64,000 bases of DNA, from positions 1 to 64,000 of IMG/VR virus record IMGVR_UViG_3300050343_000122, one strand, 5' to 3'. A program made the translations under genes and the position numbers. The DNA comes from a virus. The first letter of the stretch is position 1, and every line of letters starts with the position of its first letter. Of this stretch, positions 11,301 to 20,631 are shown in pieces. The notes under the pieces are model-generated. The model searched no databases and was not told where the DNA came from. It was given only the letters and a program-made list of their open reading frames with translations.

Positions 11301-14300
11301 TGTCTTCAGAAGCCATACTCATAGCACCTTCATCAAAAGTAACTCCAAAGGATCTCATGTACTCTTTGTGTTTCTTTACAATATCAGGCCATGAAGTACT
11401 GATGTTCTGCATAAGAGAAACAGTGTCTTGCAGTCTTACATCTCTTTCTTCGGACTGTGGTAAAGACTCTAGAGTTTTTACTATTTGTGCAGTTGATGCT
11501 AATACTTCTCCTTTTAATCTTGTATATAAAACATCTTCATTAAGTAATGCATTCTTAATATTGAATAAGCTCTGATTGTTTTTAATTAAATCTCTAAGTG
11601 TGAGATATGTCATGTGCTGGATAGTGTCATGCGTAGCAACATCACTTAACCCTGCCACTCTAAACACAGCATTGTTTCCTGGTATTGCAAAGTCAACAGT
11701 GTTGTTTGAAATGTCTAGATTAAAAGGACCAAGATCTTCGTAAGATTCACCAAAGAATTCAAAACCACCTCCATCAATCTTGTTAAACAACTCATCAGTA
11801 TAAGTTTGTGACTGTGGACTAATAAACCATTTTTCAATAAGATCCTTTAATTGTTTAAATAATCTAGAAAAGAAACCACCTTCTGGTTTTTTCTTGTCTT
11901 GTATATAATCTCTAAAGTCTTCTGCTAACTGTTCTCTCATTTGATCCAGTGTAGCATCTTTATGCTTAACTGTTCTGCCGGTTGGTCTATCTACAAAGCT
12001 TCCTCTACGAGATTTAAACTCGTTAAATAGTTTCTCTTTTTCTTGAGGAAATAAGAATTGTGCAAAGACAGCTTCAAATGCTTCATGATAGACTGTACCT
12101 ACTTCTGCATTTTCATATACATATATACTATTGTTTTCAAAGAATCCCCATGCTTTTTTTCCACCTTTAGTTTTTATTACATTCTTAACTCTGTTGAAAT
12201 TAACACCAGGTAAATTCTTAGACATCCATGCTCTTGCATCTTTCCAGTTTTCCTCACTCATTGCTTCTACAGAATCAGTAATAACCTCACGTAGAACTTC
12301 ATTGTTCATGTTATTCTGACCACGCTCTAATGCAGCTTTAACATCATCATCTAGTTGCTGATCTTTAGATTTTTGTAACTCTGCAAATTGTTCAGGAGAA
12401 ATCTGAACTGACATTTCTGCTTCTTCTTTCTTAAGTTTTGCAAGAGTAGGACTAATATAATTATATACTCTACCTTTTATTTCATTTTTATCTTTACCAC
12501 TCTTTTCAACTAACGCTACTACTTCTGCTAAGTCACCTCCTTCAATGAACTGTATCTTCTTTTTATAGTTTGATATTGTAGTATCAGCAGGTGCTCTAAA
12601 GATTAACTTTTTACCTTCTGGACTAGTATATGTATTAGCAGTTTGACCATCTAATACAATACGTTCTGCATCAGGAGTCACCTTAATTACTTTACTAGTT
12701 TGTTGTTCTGTGTCAGCTGGTGGTACTTCAGATATAAAGTCTCCAGCACTATCTTCATTTACAAAGTATACACCTTTTCTATTAACCTCTTCGCTATCTT
12801 TTATAACAGGTCTCATTGTAGTATGTAGAGGAAGTTCGAAGTCTTCTCTAACACCACCCCCTGGAATATTTTTAGATAGTAGGTAGGTTTGATAGTTTGG
12901 CCAAACGATAGACTCTACATTTCCTTCCTCACTAACTGATGTGATTTGTTCGAACTCTTGGTCTAGTTTCTGTGTATATGCATTATCTATATTGTTATAC
13001 ATCTGCCCTAGAGTATCAATAATAAGTTGTTTACTTTTATCTAAACTAGCAGGTCTTAAATCTATTTTTGTGTTAGGTCCTATTTGTAAAACTAACTTAC
13101 TAAAAGATAAACCTTTTACAGTTGTGCTTTCTTCTCTTTCAAAGAACACACTATTCTGACCTGTGTCTTTTCTTTTACCCTGAGCATCTTTTGGTATACC
13201 CCAATAGGTAACACCTTTTAAGAAGTTCAACATTCTTACAGACATGTCACTATTAGCACCTTGATCTGGATCAACTATTTGTTTAGATAATGTATACAAT
13301 GCATCAAATATAGCTTCAGCCTCAGATGTAGTATGTCTCCTATTTCTAAGTTTTACATAACCATTAGGTAAATCTAAATACACACTACCTAAAGGTTGAC
13401 TATATGCAACTGTTCCTTTAAATATGTTCTTGTTTGTAGTAGGAATAAGTATGACTTGATCTTTAGATAGATCCTCTTCTGCAATAAGGTCTGCTTCTAC
13501 AACAGATGTAGCACTAAACACATCATTGCCTTTAGAATCTTTCTCATACTGAGGAATACCAAACGATGCTTCAATATTAAAAGGTGCACCTATCATAGTC
13601 CTGTCTAGAATACCTTTTCTGAATACACCGAACTGTTTTTTAATTTCAGCTGTTTCTGCATTCTCCTCTCTAAACAAACTACCTTTACTGTTTGTGAGAT
13701 TTGCTTCAGGTATAACTTGGTATATAGCATTGTCTAGCTTACTTTGATTTTCACCAATAGCTTGACCGTTCACATCTACTAGATTACCTGCAGCATCTAT
13801 CATCACCATGATAATAATACTGTCACCAAACTTATCCATAAGTTCCTGATTACCATCATCAAGTATTCTTTCAACTACACCATCTAGTAATTGATCTTGT
13901 GTAGCACGTGTAATATACACACCACGAATTTGATTTCTGTTTTCAAACTTATTTAAGTTTACTCCAAACCTATTAGCTCTAATATGATGATCTTGTACTT
14001 CACCTGCAGGTTGTCCTATACTAGCTCTTGGTACTACGTCATTAGACTTTTTAGGAATAGGACTAAATGACTTTGGTTCAGATTCTATAACAGGACTATT
14101 AGTTTGTGTATTTAATAGTTGAGCTTGTAATTTAAGATCCTTAGATAGTTTATCTTGCTGTGCCTGTTCTTGTGCATACTCATCTATTATTCTTTGAAAC
14201 CTATCTGCTATTACTTTCTTAGCCTTGTATTCTCCCCTTAGACTTTCCAGCTGCTCTTCAAGTTCCTTAATACTTTCCATAGCATCAAACACGCCTCTTT

Positions 14301-17300
14301 CTCCTACACTGGTATCTAATTGTATATCGTTAGTTAGATTAAAGTTTGCCAACTCTTGTTTGAGCAAAGGCCAGACATTAACTAAGTCTTCCCCTTTAGC
14401 AGCTTTATCTAAAAGCTCTTTCATATAATCACCATAATCTTGGTCAAATACATACGTGGTTTCTAGAGCACTTCTAAGTAACTTGCTTGCTTCTTTTGCA
14501 GCTTTAATTATTGCTGTTACTAACTTTTGATTTTCAGCTATTTCTTTCTTTACAGCCTTTCCGTTTTGTTCTAGTAAATTAATTTGATCTTTTAGTTCCT
14601 GTAAAAACTCTCCAGTATTTCCTGGTAGATCTAATAAGTCTGTTTCAAATGCTTCGAAATAAGATATGTTAAACTCCTGCTCTTCTTGTTCTTTAGACAA
14701 CTGTTGAATACGAAGTGCTGTATCATCTTGCATTTCTGTCAACTTGTTCAGAGCTCTTGTAAAGTTTTTCTGTGCCTTAGAATACTTTAATTTGATTCTA
14801 GGACCACCTTCACGCATTTCATATATAGCACTTATATCTTTGTTGACATCAGCTAACTTCTTCTTATCTTTTTCTAACTGTTTGTTTATCTCCTCTAGCC
14901 TTCTTTTAGATTCAACACCTAAGTCATTCATTATCTTAAGCCTGTTCTCTCTGTTCTGTGCAAGAGTTTGTTCGTTCTTTGCTAACTCTTCTGCAGACAG
15001 GAATTGAATAGTTGCATCTTTTTGAGATTGAGTGACAGTTCCTACTGGTCTTATTCTAGCTTCATTATATCCTTCTTGAGGTGTAAAGAATTTATTTGCT
15101 AATTGTTTTTTGAGGACTGTACCATTAGCATCTTTATATACAAACAATAACTTACCATTATCATACTGTAATCTTCCTCTTCTTTTACCACCAAAGTTCT
15201 TTCCGAAGTTAAATTCAAATATATTGTTTCTGTGTCTGAAGTAGAAGTTTGCGGTTTTATTATTATTTACTGTTTCAAAAGGTGCCACCTTATAATCTAT
15301 AAGTACATCAGGAGATATAGTTTTAGTTTCACCAGCTGGTGTTTTTATTTCTATACTACCATCTTCTTTCTTTCCAATAACAGTGAAGTTAGGAATTACC
15401 ACTGGCTCATCTAGTGGTGTATCTTTTAAGAAGTTTACACCTTGTCCTACAAAATATTCCTGTCCTGCTTGTAGAGTCTTTTCTCCATTCTTTGTTTGAA
15501 CAACTATGCTTTCAGTTACATCATTAATGTCCTGTGTTATATCTGTCTCTGCCGGTCTTACATCAAATTCCTTAGGGTTGGTTTTTATATCCTCGTACTC
15601 TTGGAGAAGTTCTTCTCTCATTTTAGCTATAGTAGCTACATCATTTAACTTTTGTCCTAGTGTATCTTTTGTGTCCGAAATTACATCTAGATTATTTATT
15701 TCCTCAACTGCTGCGTTAAAGCTTTCAGCCTTATTGTTTAATACATCTTGAATGATTGTGTTAACATCGATATTAGGCAATGCAGTTTGAAGTTCTTGTG
15801 TAAGCTGAGGTATACGTGTGTCAAAGTCTGTAATCATACTAGCTGTATATAACATCTTATCCATTACAGCTGGTCCGTATACACGTCTTTGTTTTCCATC
15901 TGGACCCTCTTCTGTTATACCTCCGTATCTCAAGTTTAAAGACTGGTAAAGACTTAATGTACTTTCAGCTGTATTTTTAAACCTCTGCATGCGTGCAAGA
16001 AATGCATCTCTAGTATCACCCTCTTGTATCTTACCCTCAGCCTGAAGTTGAGCAAACCCTTGTTCTGTTTGTGCTAAGTTTATAACATCTGCAATCTCTT
16101 GTTGCACCATGTCGTATCTTCCATACTTTATTCTAGGAGTTAGATAATTAACTATATACTGTAACTCTAGATTCTTGTAAGCTAACTCATCTCCCATACG
16201 AGCTGCTGTTTCTATTTCTTGCCCTATAACCCCTGCTCTATTCACAGCATCTATAGTACCATTTGTAAAATCAGAGAAGGTATAAGGCTTACCAGTGATT
16301 GGGTTTAATCTATTAAGTGCTTGTAATGCTGCTTGTGTATTAGATTCTCTTGCACTGTTTCTTCGGTATCTTCCTCTACCAGTCATTATAGAACCAGACA
16401 GTCCACCGATTAGTGCATTCTTAGCTCCCTCATCACTAAACACACCTTTGGTCACTGCTGCACCAGCTGAGTCTAACCAAGAGGTTGCTTCATTATTATA
16501 CTTCTTATTATAATAATCTTGAGATCCTACACTAGCACCAAACTGTCCCACCTCTTCTGCAGCTTCTGTAGCTGAAAAAAGGTAAGGTCTAATTTTATTT
16601 ACTCTGGCTAATACAGGATGTATCTTACTTACTTTCTCAGTATACTTACCACCTTTGTATACTATTTCATCTGTTTCTCTTACTAAGCTGTTGATCGCAC
16701 CTTTGTCTCCTTTATATGTGAAGCGTCCTATACGTGGAAACATAACGTAGTTACTTGCACTTAAGATTCCTACATTTGTCCAGAATGAAGCATTCCCTGC
16801 ACCATCAGCAGCATCATTAATTACTTCTAGTGCTTCAGAGCCTGGTGTTACTCCATACTCATCTTCATATTCTTTTATTAATTTATCTCTAAATTCATTT
16901 GAATTATGTAAAGCTTCAATGCCTGCCTCACCGCTTGTTGCAAGACCTGCAACTACAGCTCGTTGTCCTGGGTTTAATATATTATATTGTGTTAGTAAAT
17001 TATCAGACAATGCCTTCACCTCACCATACACCCCAGCTCCTTTGCCTGCAGCACTTAATCCTTTTTCTGTGGCTGCAACTGTCTCAGCAGCTTTACCTAC
17101 ACTAACTAATTTAGCTGAAGGTATTACTGATGTCATAGCTTTTGTTGCAAGATTTATACCTCTACTAAACACACCACCGGACGCATATGCACCTGCTGCA
17201 AATCCTAAGTTTTTAACTACACCATCCCATAAAAAGTTTCCTGTTAGTAAATAGTCAGGACTGTACCACTTAGCATCTCTTTCTCTTTGTGTATAATAGT

Positions 17301-17859
17301 TTGGAAACTGATCTTCTGACCACTTGTTAACTGAGTCAAGTTTTCTATTAAATTCATTATCATAGAATGAAGCAAACCTACCATCAGAGATTGCTTTATA
17401 TGTTCCGTTTACTAGCCCCACGGTACTTTGTAGAAATGTATTAACTGCAAGTATGGATCCTTTGGTAACACCATTAACAGCTTTACTACCAAAACTTTGA
17501 TACTTTGCAGCAAGCTCTTCGTTGTCCACACCCATAGAAGTTGGTTGGAAATAATCATACCTTCCAGATCCTTCATACTCATCTTGAGTTGTTATCCTAC
17601 TTCCTGCACCTTTATTACCAGGCCTTGATGTTTCTTGAATAAGATTGTTAAGTCCACCTTTTCTAGGTGCCATCATTGGACTACTAGGAGTATATTGAGA
17701 ACGACCTTGAAGATTAGAAAACATATTAGGAGGAGGGGTATACCCACCAAACTGTGCATCAAATGACCCAAAGTCTAACTGAGGGGTAATAGGACTTGTA
17801 GCCATTGGTGGTATGTTAACTCCTTGTTGAGCTTTTTTAAGATCTTTTTTACTTGCCAT
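5329..17859 (-). CDS. Giant crAss-like virion RNA polymerase polyprotein (4176 residues)
   Basis: D3284-F-D-I-D3288 within KVGSDFDIDKLF matches the metal-binding loop of the crAss-like phage RNA polymerase (established in Cellulophaga phage phi14:2 gp66), a double-psi beta-barrel enzyme related to eukaryotic RNA-dependent polymerases. Supporting elements are RPKISGGQKVQIPSSLF (K3166, probable first-barrel Lys) and GKRGIGIAAVNQ near residue 3470. I place the catalytic core at about 3100-3550. Earlier parts are an Ala/Gly-rich region (about 200-320), a Lys/Glu coiled coil (about 965-1250), and a zincin-like site H1925-E-A-F-E1929 followed by EQLAEDFRDY, in which the second zinc-binding His is replaced by Glu. 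The enzyme is expected to be packaged, ejected and to transcribe early genes. It is far longer than phi14:2 gp66 (about 2200 residues), so it is a fusion of several cargo modules. Gene extent is certain; roles outside the core are inference. Confidence 0.9.
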   Translation of the reverse strand: MASKKDLKKAQQGVNIPPMATSPITPQLDFGSFDAQFGGYTPPPNMFSNLQGRSQYTPSSPMMAPRKGGLNNLIQETSRPGNKGAGSRITTQDEYEGSGRYDYFQPTSMGVDNEELAAKYQSFGSKAVNGVTKGSILAVNTFLQSTVGLVNGTYKAISDGRFASFYDNEFNRKLDSVNKWSEDQFPNYYTQRERDAKWYSPDYLLTGNFLWDGVVKNLGFAAGAYASGGVFSRGINLATKAMTSVIPSAKLVSVGKAAETVAATEKGLSAAGKGAGVYGEVKALSDNLLTQYNILNPGQRAVVAGLATSGEAGIEALHNSNEFRDKLIKEYEDEYGVTPGSEALEVINDAADGAGNASFWTNVGILSASNYVMFPRIGRFTYKGDKGAINSLVRETDEIVYKGGKYTEKVSKIHPVLARVNKIRPYLFSATEAAEEVGQFGASVGSQDYYNKKYNNEATSWLDSAGAAVTKGVFSDEGAKNALIGGLSGSIMTGRGRYRRNSARESNTQAALQALNRLNPITGKPYTFSDFTNGTIDAVNRAGVIGQEIETAARMGDELAYKNLELQYIVNYLTPRIKYGRYDMVQQEIADVINLAQTEQGFAQLQAEGKIQEGDTRDAFLARMQRFKNTAESTLSLYQSLNLRYGGITEEGPDGKQRRVYGPAVMDKMLYTASMITDFDTRIPQLTQELQTALPNIDVNTIIQDVLNNKAESFNAAVEEINNLDVISDTKDTLGQKLNDVATIAKMREELLQEYEDIKTNPKEFDVRPAETDITQDINDVTESIVVQTKNGEKTLQAGQEYFVGQGVNFLKDTPLDEPVVIPNFTVIGKKEDGSIEIKTPAGETKTISPDVLIDYKVAPFETVNNNKTANFYFRHRNNIFEFNFGKNFGGKRRGRLQYDNGKLLFVYKDANGTVLKKQLANKFFTPQEGYNEARIRPVGTVTQSQKDATIQFLSAEELAKNEQTLAQNRENRLKIMNDLGVESKRRLEEINKQLEKDKKKLADVNKDISAIYEMREGGPRIKLKYSKAQKNFTRALNKLTEMQDDTALRIQQLSKEQEEQEFNISYFEAFETDLLDLPGNTGEFLQELKDQINLLEQNGKAVKKEIAENQKLVTAIIKAAKEASKLLRSALETTYVFDQDYGDYMKELLDKAAKGEDLVNVWPLLKQELANFNLTNDIQLDTSVGERGVFDAMESIKELEEQLESLRGEYKAKKVIADRFQRIIDEYAQEQAQQDKLSKDLKLQAQLLNTQTNSPVIESEPKSFSPIPKKSNDVVPRASIGQPAGEVQDHHIRANRFGVNLNKFENRNQIRGVYITRATQDQLLDGVVERILDDGNQELMDKFGDSIIIMVMIDAAGNLVDVNGQAIGENQSKLDNAIYQVIPEANLTNSKGSLFREENAETAEIKKQFGVFRKGILDRTMIGAPFNIEASFGIPQYEKDSKGNDVFSATSVVEADLIAEEDLSKDQVILIPTTNKNIFKGTVAYSQPLGSVYLDLPNGYVKLRNRRHTTSEAEAIFDALYTLSKQIVDPDQGANSDMSVRMLNFLKGVTYWGIPKDAQGKRKDTGQNSVFFEREESTTVKGLSFSKLVLQIGPNTKIDLRPASLDKSKQLIIDTLGQMYNNIDNAYTQKLDQEFEQITSVSEEGNVESIVWPNYQTYLLSKNIPGGGVREDFELPLHTTMRPVIKDSEEVNRKGVYFVNEDSAGDFISEVPPADTEQQTSKVIKVTPDAERIVLDGQTANTYTSPEGKKLIFRAPADTTISNYKKKIQFIEGGDLAEVVALVEKSGKDKNEIKGRVYNYISPTLAKLKKEEAEMSVQISPEQFAELQKSKDQQLDDDVKAALERGQNNMNNEVLREVITDSVEAMSEENWKDARAWMSKNLPGVNFNRVKNVIKTKGGKKAWGFFENNSIYVYENAEVGTVYHEAFEAVFAQFLFPQEKEKLFNEFKSRRGSFVDRPTGRTVKHKDATLDQMREQLAEDFRDYIQDKKKPEGGFFSRLFKQLKDLIEKWFISPQSQTYTDELFNKIDGGGFEFFGESYEDLGPFNLDISNNTVDFAIPGNNAVFRVAGLSDVATHDTIQHMTYLTLRDLIKNNQSLFNIKNALLNEDVLYTRLKGEVLASTAQIVKTLESLPQSEERDVRLQDTVSLMQNISTSWPDIVKKHKEYMRSFGVTFDEGAMSMASEDMSNKGFNLDATQIDNFKKTNVALRLLMGTLPIVNVNDNGDIRFSPSTINGVKLLPTTQVYITLLEQLSSSTSMEDMIERLRSIAISDPNYNALYKRITKQNASEGTFDFRTLNETHELTLATALWKTFKLQDPSVKMVMVLENGETALTDANLSLASRQMQQQYLNSIVTKSKQGNGIFKETDGVFNPDTVKLGKYSLATLNNMFRFLDELGIPFNSKEYALLNQTQKKIFASSVNGIKKSIQDTKNLKIFSTKSLDLSKRLLNLAELKVDIANPEVSSTYINIEGQRAQTYIGPNAASEVHNFMTSVSNKEELGSTPYAYLLTDAFSQGSVILNSMYDREGNLRTDKLNLFKPGYAGGILNSQKGTSKKSGRLQFPDRLRQELNYNISGIYMNLVPGDSSLEHTLEMGNPITERDLLQNNVVFNTIMREYFISEVNLAREDRAIAKVGDRDATDLRFFKDILGEEIHKDIKVNILDSSLSAEEVYDLHADQIVDRTFSYVINSKDQYADYLMRFGVITQQENEKTGELIDKYTANGVQGMTNMTIQDMNRKLIVLQANYIIANIEMHKILYGDPYKYKDELKRTKSFLSPRQPLVSNSPNWNASANRLWNRDFDKFSPGFTQFTKDGLRTVTHGDVISVIDLPNYKEMVETDGGGIVRFKSYRQIRIRANDWNDAEEKQFRYDIAFYKRDKNQTLSIAEQDLLKEGNPRVQSAYKALKPIVSGARLNENFDYNNTNDVVLDKYALYPLSYRVMKEVNPGSNGLKLFDKMLREDIDYIIFESGRKVGAGPTHATYNDDGSFNDAVYDNIVNIPFNIMSIQSEVPSKEDGRVTLASQITKLLTLDLLDNGLPIDYTGTLDQWFSLSEEQKQKASLIYAEVANNTELLNEMTKEGLDQLFKKLGIKQTADGLQLTDMAPATKTLREEIFKRETNDNISSALDGFLVGDVILEATPAYNQVRNILYSIVQKNIIRPKISGGQKVQIPSSLFESNRVAKTTINGKTGYTSDVLKFYEDADGKRVMEVMVGRWFSNMGMTDAELLDYLNNTEEGQELLTGVAFRIPTQKQNSIDAIRIKQFLPKEFGDNVVVPAAIVEKVGSDFDIDKLFMYLKNAVVVNGKLQEVPFYGYGDQAKKRFEELYDSGALLNKAQQKELAQRIKDFESGELEGELIEAIFGETFDNQDVIDDYMFELQEKGIRQTVVDRMYSRSLENQYIKSTENIITLPENFERLIVPNDASQLKALSEEIVDKTRTGAFDYSNIGNLLDKRFMSRLRNAFVQGKRGIGIAAVNQTNLALNQHSLLYVKPEQIKFRRKNTVNIPGVGEAVSLSGVKNAAGDFISDINGQVIDGMVDISAGPWIIELGMTPATASTWLYLIKAGVPVDTVSYFMNQPIVRDYLRRIEESGYTWLFIEDFANELKEDKYGSPSELTEKESELLPFRDYLRSQLGKTNMSNKEKAYQRFILDEFISYAEQARDLFTLTQGTNWDTTTFNDPYLVFKKQAQLSKAISLTERVDPVFYAMNNKGESVSAAMALIDNTFLKETVSSLLEAREAMSLMLTSDQSTTRDILQNVLLPYTNLPDSEFIKVSRRAVNSLYDYAVQTDQQLNMMLKTMLVDNDGTAGEVASFVTEVLGNPKHPLYGNQVIQLLETDPSKRSGDTPNNIKLRNNNRKVYEQNTIIYAFRELKQNIDPALYKKIIVTGILQSGLDNSQISFTSLMPYEDFQEIYNQTLSRLDKIDTLDDFYTLNMFERNNWESSTGIVPQERARWIQQQNGMYVYNPAMAYLPKGVKASVASGAIPQVMTLSTGSRAAQSDLVTFSWNNPNFDAKERKEMASKGDYSFINKGLFKKVRGNSISMLPTADPFIHSYTKKGESEPKLYFVYKHVNALGDGYRAKEYYTGPRPSVFDNGTVKADEKHDSSIVEAFNNKGKTRTAPTQSVAPNKLMFAKKGDMVQLGRTGSKEFNISEINVPMLLDLGYTEDQAGEIFKLICK

Positions 17860-17867
17860 AATATCTT

Positions 17868-20624
17868 TTATTGTCCTATTTTACCATCACCATTCAGATC
17901 TCTGCCAACAAACTTTTCATAATCTATATTTGTGTTGGGACTTTGTGCTGCTTTAGCTAACTGTTGGTACTGTCTTGAACTCATTTGAGCACCTGGTTCT
18001 ACAAGCAGCTCATATATAATCTCATCAGTGAGTTGACCTAATAAAGGTGCAATTTGTTCTTTTGGAACCATAGAAGGCCATAATATATTTTTAGATATTC
18101 TATCAGATACTGGATCATATATATTAAGTTGTAACCTGTACATTCCATTCTCTGTTTTTGGACTCATGTCACTCACAATATTTCCACTTGCTTTATAATA
18201 TTTAAGTGCTGGGAAGTCACCTGATTCAGAACTTAAGAATGCATTTTCCAAACTTGTTTTATATTTACTGTCTGTGGCTGTAGTAAAATAAGCATTTGGA
18301 TTTCTTCTGAATGATCTTTCTCCATTAGACAATGTAAATTCCTCTAGAGGTTGTCTAGTGTCTATCATTGCAGGTAATATTCTTTGATTGAAAGCTCTGA
18401 CAGCTGGGCTTGGTTCATATCTACCTTGAAAGAATCTTTCATATTGTTGTTGAGTTAAATCTATCTCACTAGGATTACCATCTCCATCCGTTACAATTAA
18501 TTGATACTTACCATCAGCTCCAGCAGTTACAACATTAGCAGATATTATACCTTTTTCAAGAGCAGTTCTAATATCTGAAGCTACACCACCGCCTCCAAAC
18601 ACTCCCTCATCAACATCTCCTTTATCCATGTCAATAGCTATTCCTCCTAGTAAACCATCAAACTCTGCTTTCTGTGCTGTGTTAGTTAGAGGAATAGGAT
18701 AGGCAACTGATTGAGGAATTATATTAGTCTTTCTTAATTCTTCTGCAATAAACTTTTCTCTCTGTTGTGTAAGATTACGTAATGTATTTTGAATAGGTTC
18801 GCTTTCACTAAAAGATATAATGTCATCATATACAGCACTACCAGAATCTTTAGTAACTCCATACAGTATATCTCTATCCATATACCCAGGAGCAAATAGT
18901 TGTTCGAATACAGCCTTCTCCTGTGCAGACAATTCACTCTCTGGACCCATAGCTTTCTTATAATCCCAGCTTTGAATTTCATCAGGGTACTCATCATCTG
19001 AATCTTCATATACATACTGTTGGAACTTATCACTATTAAACATACTAATTAATGATTTGTAGTCAGCAGTGTAAGTAGATGGTATGCCACCATCGTCATA
19101 ATTAATTGTTATTGACTTATTTGCAGCCTTCAGTTGAGGGGGTTCAGGGTATATTTTTAAAGCATCTTCATTAATAGATGTTACTAGATTACTTATTTGT
19201 TTATATTCTGCATCAAGTCTACTTAGAACAGATAGGTCCGATCTTAGATCATCTGGTAGAGATGCAGGATTACTACTATTTCTTGTTATTTCATCCTGTA
19301 ACTGTTTATCAGTGTATCCGTATTTAGTTTTTAATCTTTCACGCTCGGTTATTGTTAGTTGCAGTGCTTCTTCCATAGCAATTTTTCCAGCAGCTGCTAC
19401 TTGCGAATCACTAGCATCATCACCCTGATTAATAGGAACTCCTCCATATGCACCAACTTCAAGTGTAGCATTCTCTTGTTTTTTCAACCTAGCCATTTCT
19501 GCATTATGTCTTTCAGTCTGATAAAACTTAGCATTAAAGTTTGCTTGATCTTGTTGCATCTTAGCAACTTTAAGTTCTGTTTCTCTAAATGGATTACTGT
19601 GAATTGTTTCAGATACATTTTTATAAGAATAAGAATTAGTAAAATTCTTCATCCAATCAGTACTGTATAATTGTCCTTTTGCTGTTTCTACATCACTATT
19701 TAAAAAACTTGAAGACACACTTTCGTATTCTGATTTTAGAGATTCTGCCTGACGTTGAAGAGCATCTATTTGATCCTGAATAGCATTCTTTTCTGCAGCG
19801 GTCTTTGATGAGTCTTGCAAAGCCTCCATGTCTTTTATCTCCTTCTGAAGTCCTAGGAACGTGTTGTTGTATGACTGATTTACATCTTGAGAAAATACTT
19901 CATCATCTATACCATTGTATTTAAACTGTCCATCAATAGCCATTTGCTGATATGCATCTGGTGGAAGAGCAGCTTTTAAAGCAGTTTGAATTTTCTCTGG
20001 AGTAAGAGCTTCTATCTTTCTTCTAGTGACAGCATCATAATATACAACTTTACCTCTTGAGTCTGTAGTTGCATATATATCATTCTGTGTTGAATCAGCA
20101 GCTAAACCTTCTACAACATCCTGAGCCATTTTATTATAGTCTACATAAGGTCTGTATGTTGCATTGAATGTAGAGTTTAAATCTCCCTCCATCCAAGCTT
20201 GTACTTGTTTAGAAAAGAATAAATCATTTGATTGAGACCCTTTTCCTTTACCTGTAATTTCTTGTTGTTGTTCTAATTGTTTTCTATATTTAGCTGCAGA
20301 ACCAACAGCATTTAAAATAACTGGATCATTTACCAATTGTTTAGTCATACCATCAACTGAATTAACAAGTTGAAAGTTTGAGAAATCTGATGCAGCAATA
20401 CTATTGAGCTGTCCTCCTAAAGCATTAAGCTTAGATTGAAGATATTCTTTATCTTGTGGTCTAACTACATCAAGACCAGCAATGTTATCAATGCTGTCCT
20501 GAATCTTTTGTACTCCCTGGTTATATGCTTGTTGCTTGAACAAGCCAACCTTAAGCATTTCATCCTGAGGACGCTGCTCTACATATTCGTTGAAGGTGGG
20601 AATGTTATCTAGATATGATGCCAT
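17868..20624 (-). CDS. Virion protein, probable ejected/cargo protein (918 residues), C-terminal EF-hand-like loop
   Basis: The N-terminus (FNEYVEQRPQDEMLKVGLFK followed by GVQKIQDSIDNIAGLDV) resembles a protein that I recall recurring beside giant cargo genes in Bacteroidota phages. I do not know a proven function. Residues about 255-400 are Gln/Glu/Lys-rich helical sequence. The last ten residues are DLNGDGKIGQ, a Ca2+-loop pattern (D909, N911, D913) as in EF-hands and dockerins, but the protein stops before the twelfth-position Glu. It lies 8 bases upstream of the RNA polymerase gene and is preceded by a well-formed Bacteroidota promoter candidate at 20632-20662, so it may be the first gene of the polymerase transcript. 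Confidence 0.65.
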   Translation of the reverse strand: MASYLDNIPTFNEYVEQRPQDEMLKVGLFKQQAYNQGVQKIQDSIDNIAGLDVVRPQDKEYLQSKLNALGGQLNSIAASDFSNFQLVNSVDGMTKQLVNDPVILNAVGSAAKYRKQLEQQQEITGKGKGSQSNDLFFSKQVQAWMEGDLNSTFNATYRPYVDYNKMAQDVVEGLAADSTQNDIYATTDSRGKVVYYDAVTRRKIEALTPEKIQTALKAALPPDAYQQMAIDGQFKYNGIDDEVFSQDVNQSYNNTFLGLQKEIKDMEALQDSSKTAAEKNAIQDQIDALQRQAESLKSEYESVSSSFLNSDVETAKGQLYSTDWMKNFTNSYSYKNVSETIHSNPFRETELKVAKMQQDQANFNAKFYQTERHNAEMARLKKQENATLEVGAYGGVPINQGDDASDSQVAAAGKIAMEEALQLTITERERLKTKYGYTDKQLQDEITRNSSNPASLPDDLRSDLSVLSRLDAEYKQISNLVTSINEDALKIYPEPPQLKAANKSITINYDDGGIPSTYTADYKSLISMFNSDKFQQYVYEDSDDEYPDEIQSWDYKKAMGPESELSAQEKAVFEQLFAPGYMDRDILYGVTKDSGSAVYDDIISFSESEPIQNTLRNLTQQREKFIAEELRKTNIIPQSVAYPIPLTNTAQKAEFDGLLGGIAIDMDKGDVDEGVFGGGGVASDIRTALEKGIISANVVTAGADGKYQLIVTDGDGNPSEIDLTQQQYERFFQGRYEPSPAVRAFNQRILPAMIDTRQPLEEFTLSNGERSFRRNPNAYFTTATDSKYKTSLENAFLSSESGDFPALKYYKASGNIVSDMSPKTENGMYRLQLNIYDPVSDRISKNILWPSMVPKEQIAPLLGQLTDEIIYELLVEPGAQMSSRQYQQLAKAAQSPNTNIDYEKFVGRDLNGDGKIGQ

Positions 20625-20631
20625 AATTTAA

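Noticed and set aside
18734-19033. 99-codon minus-strand frame inside the 918-residue gene
   Set aside because: Lies in another frame of a convincing gene and encodes an improbable composition.
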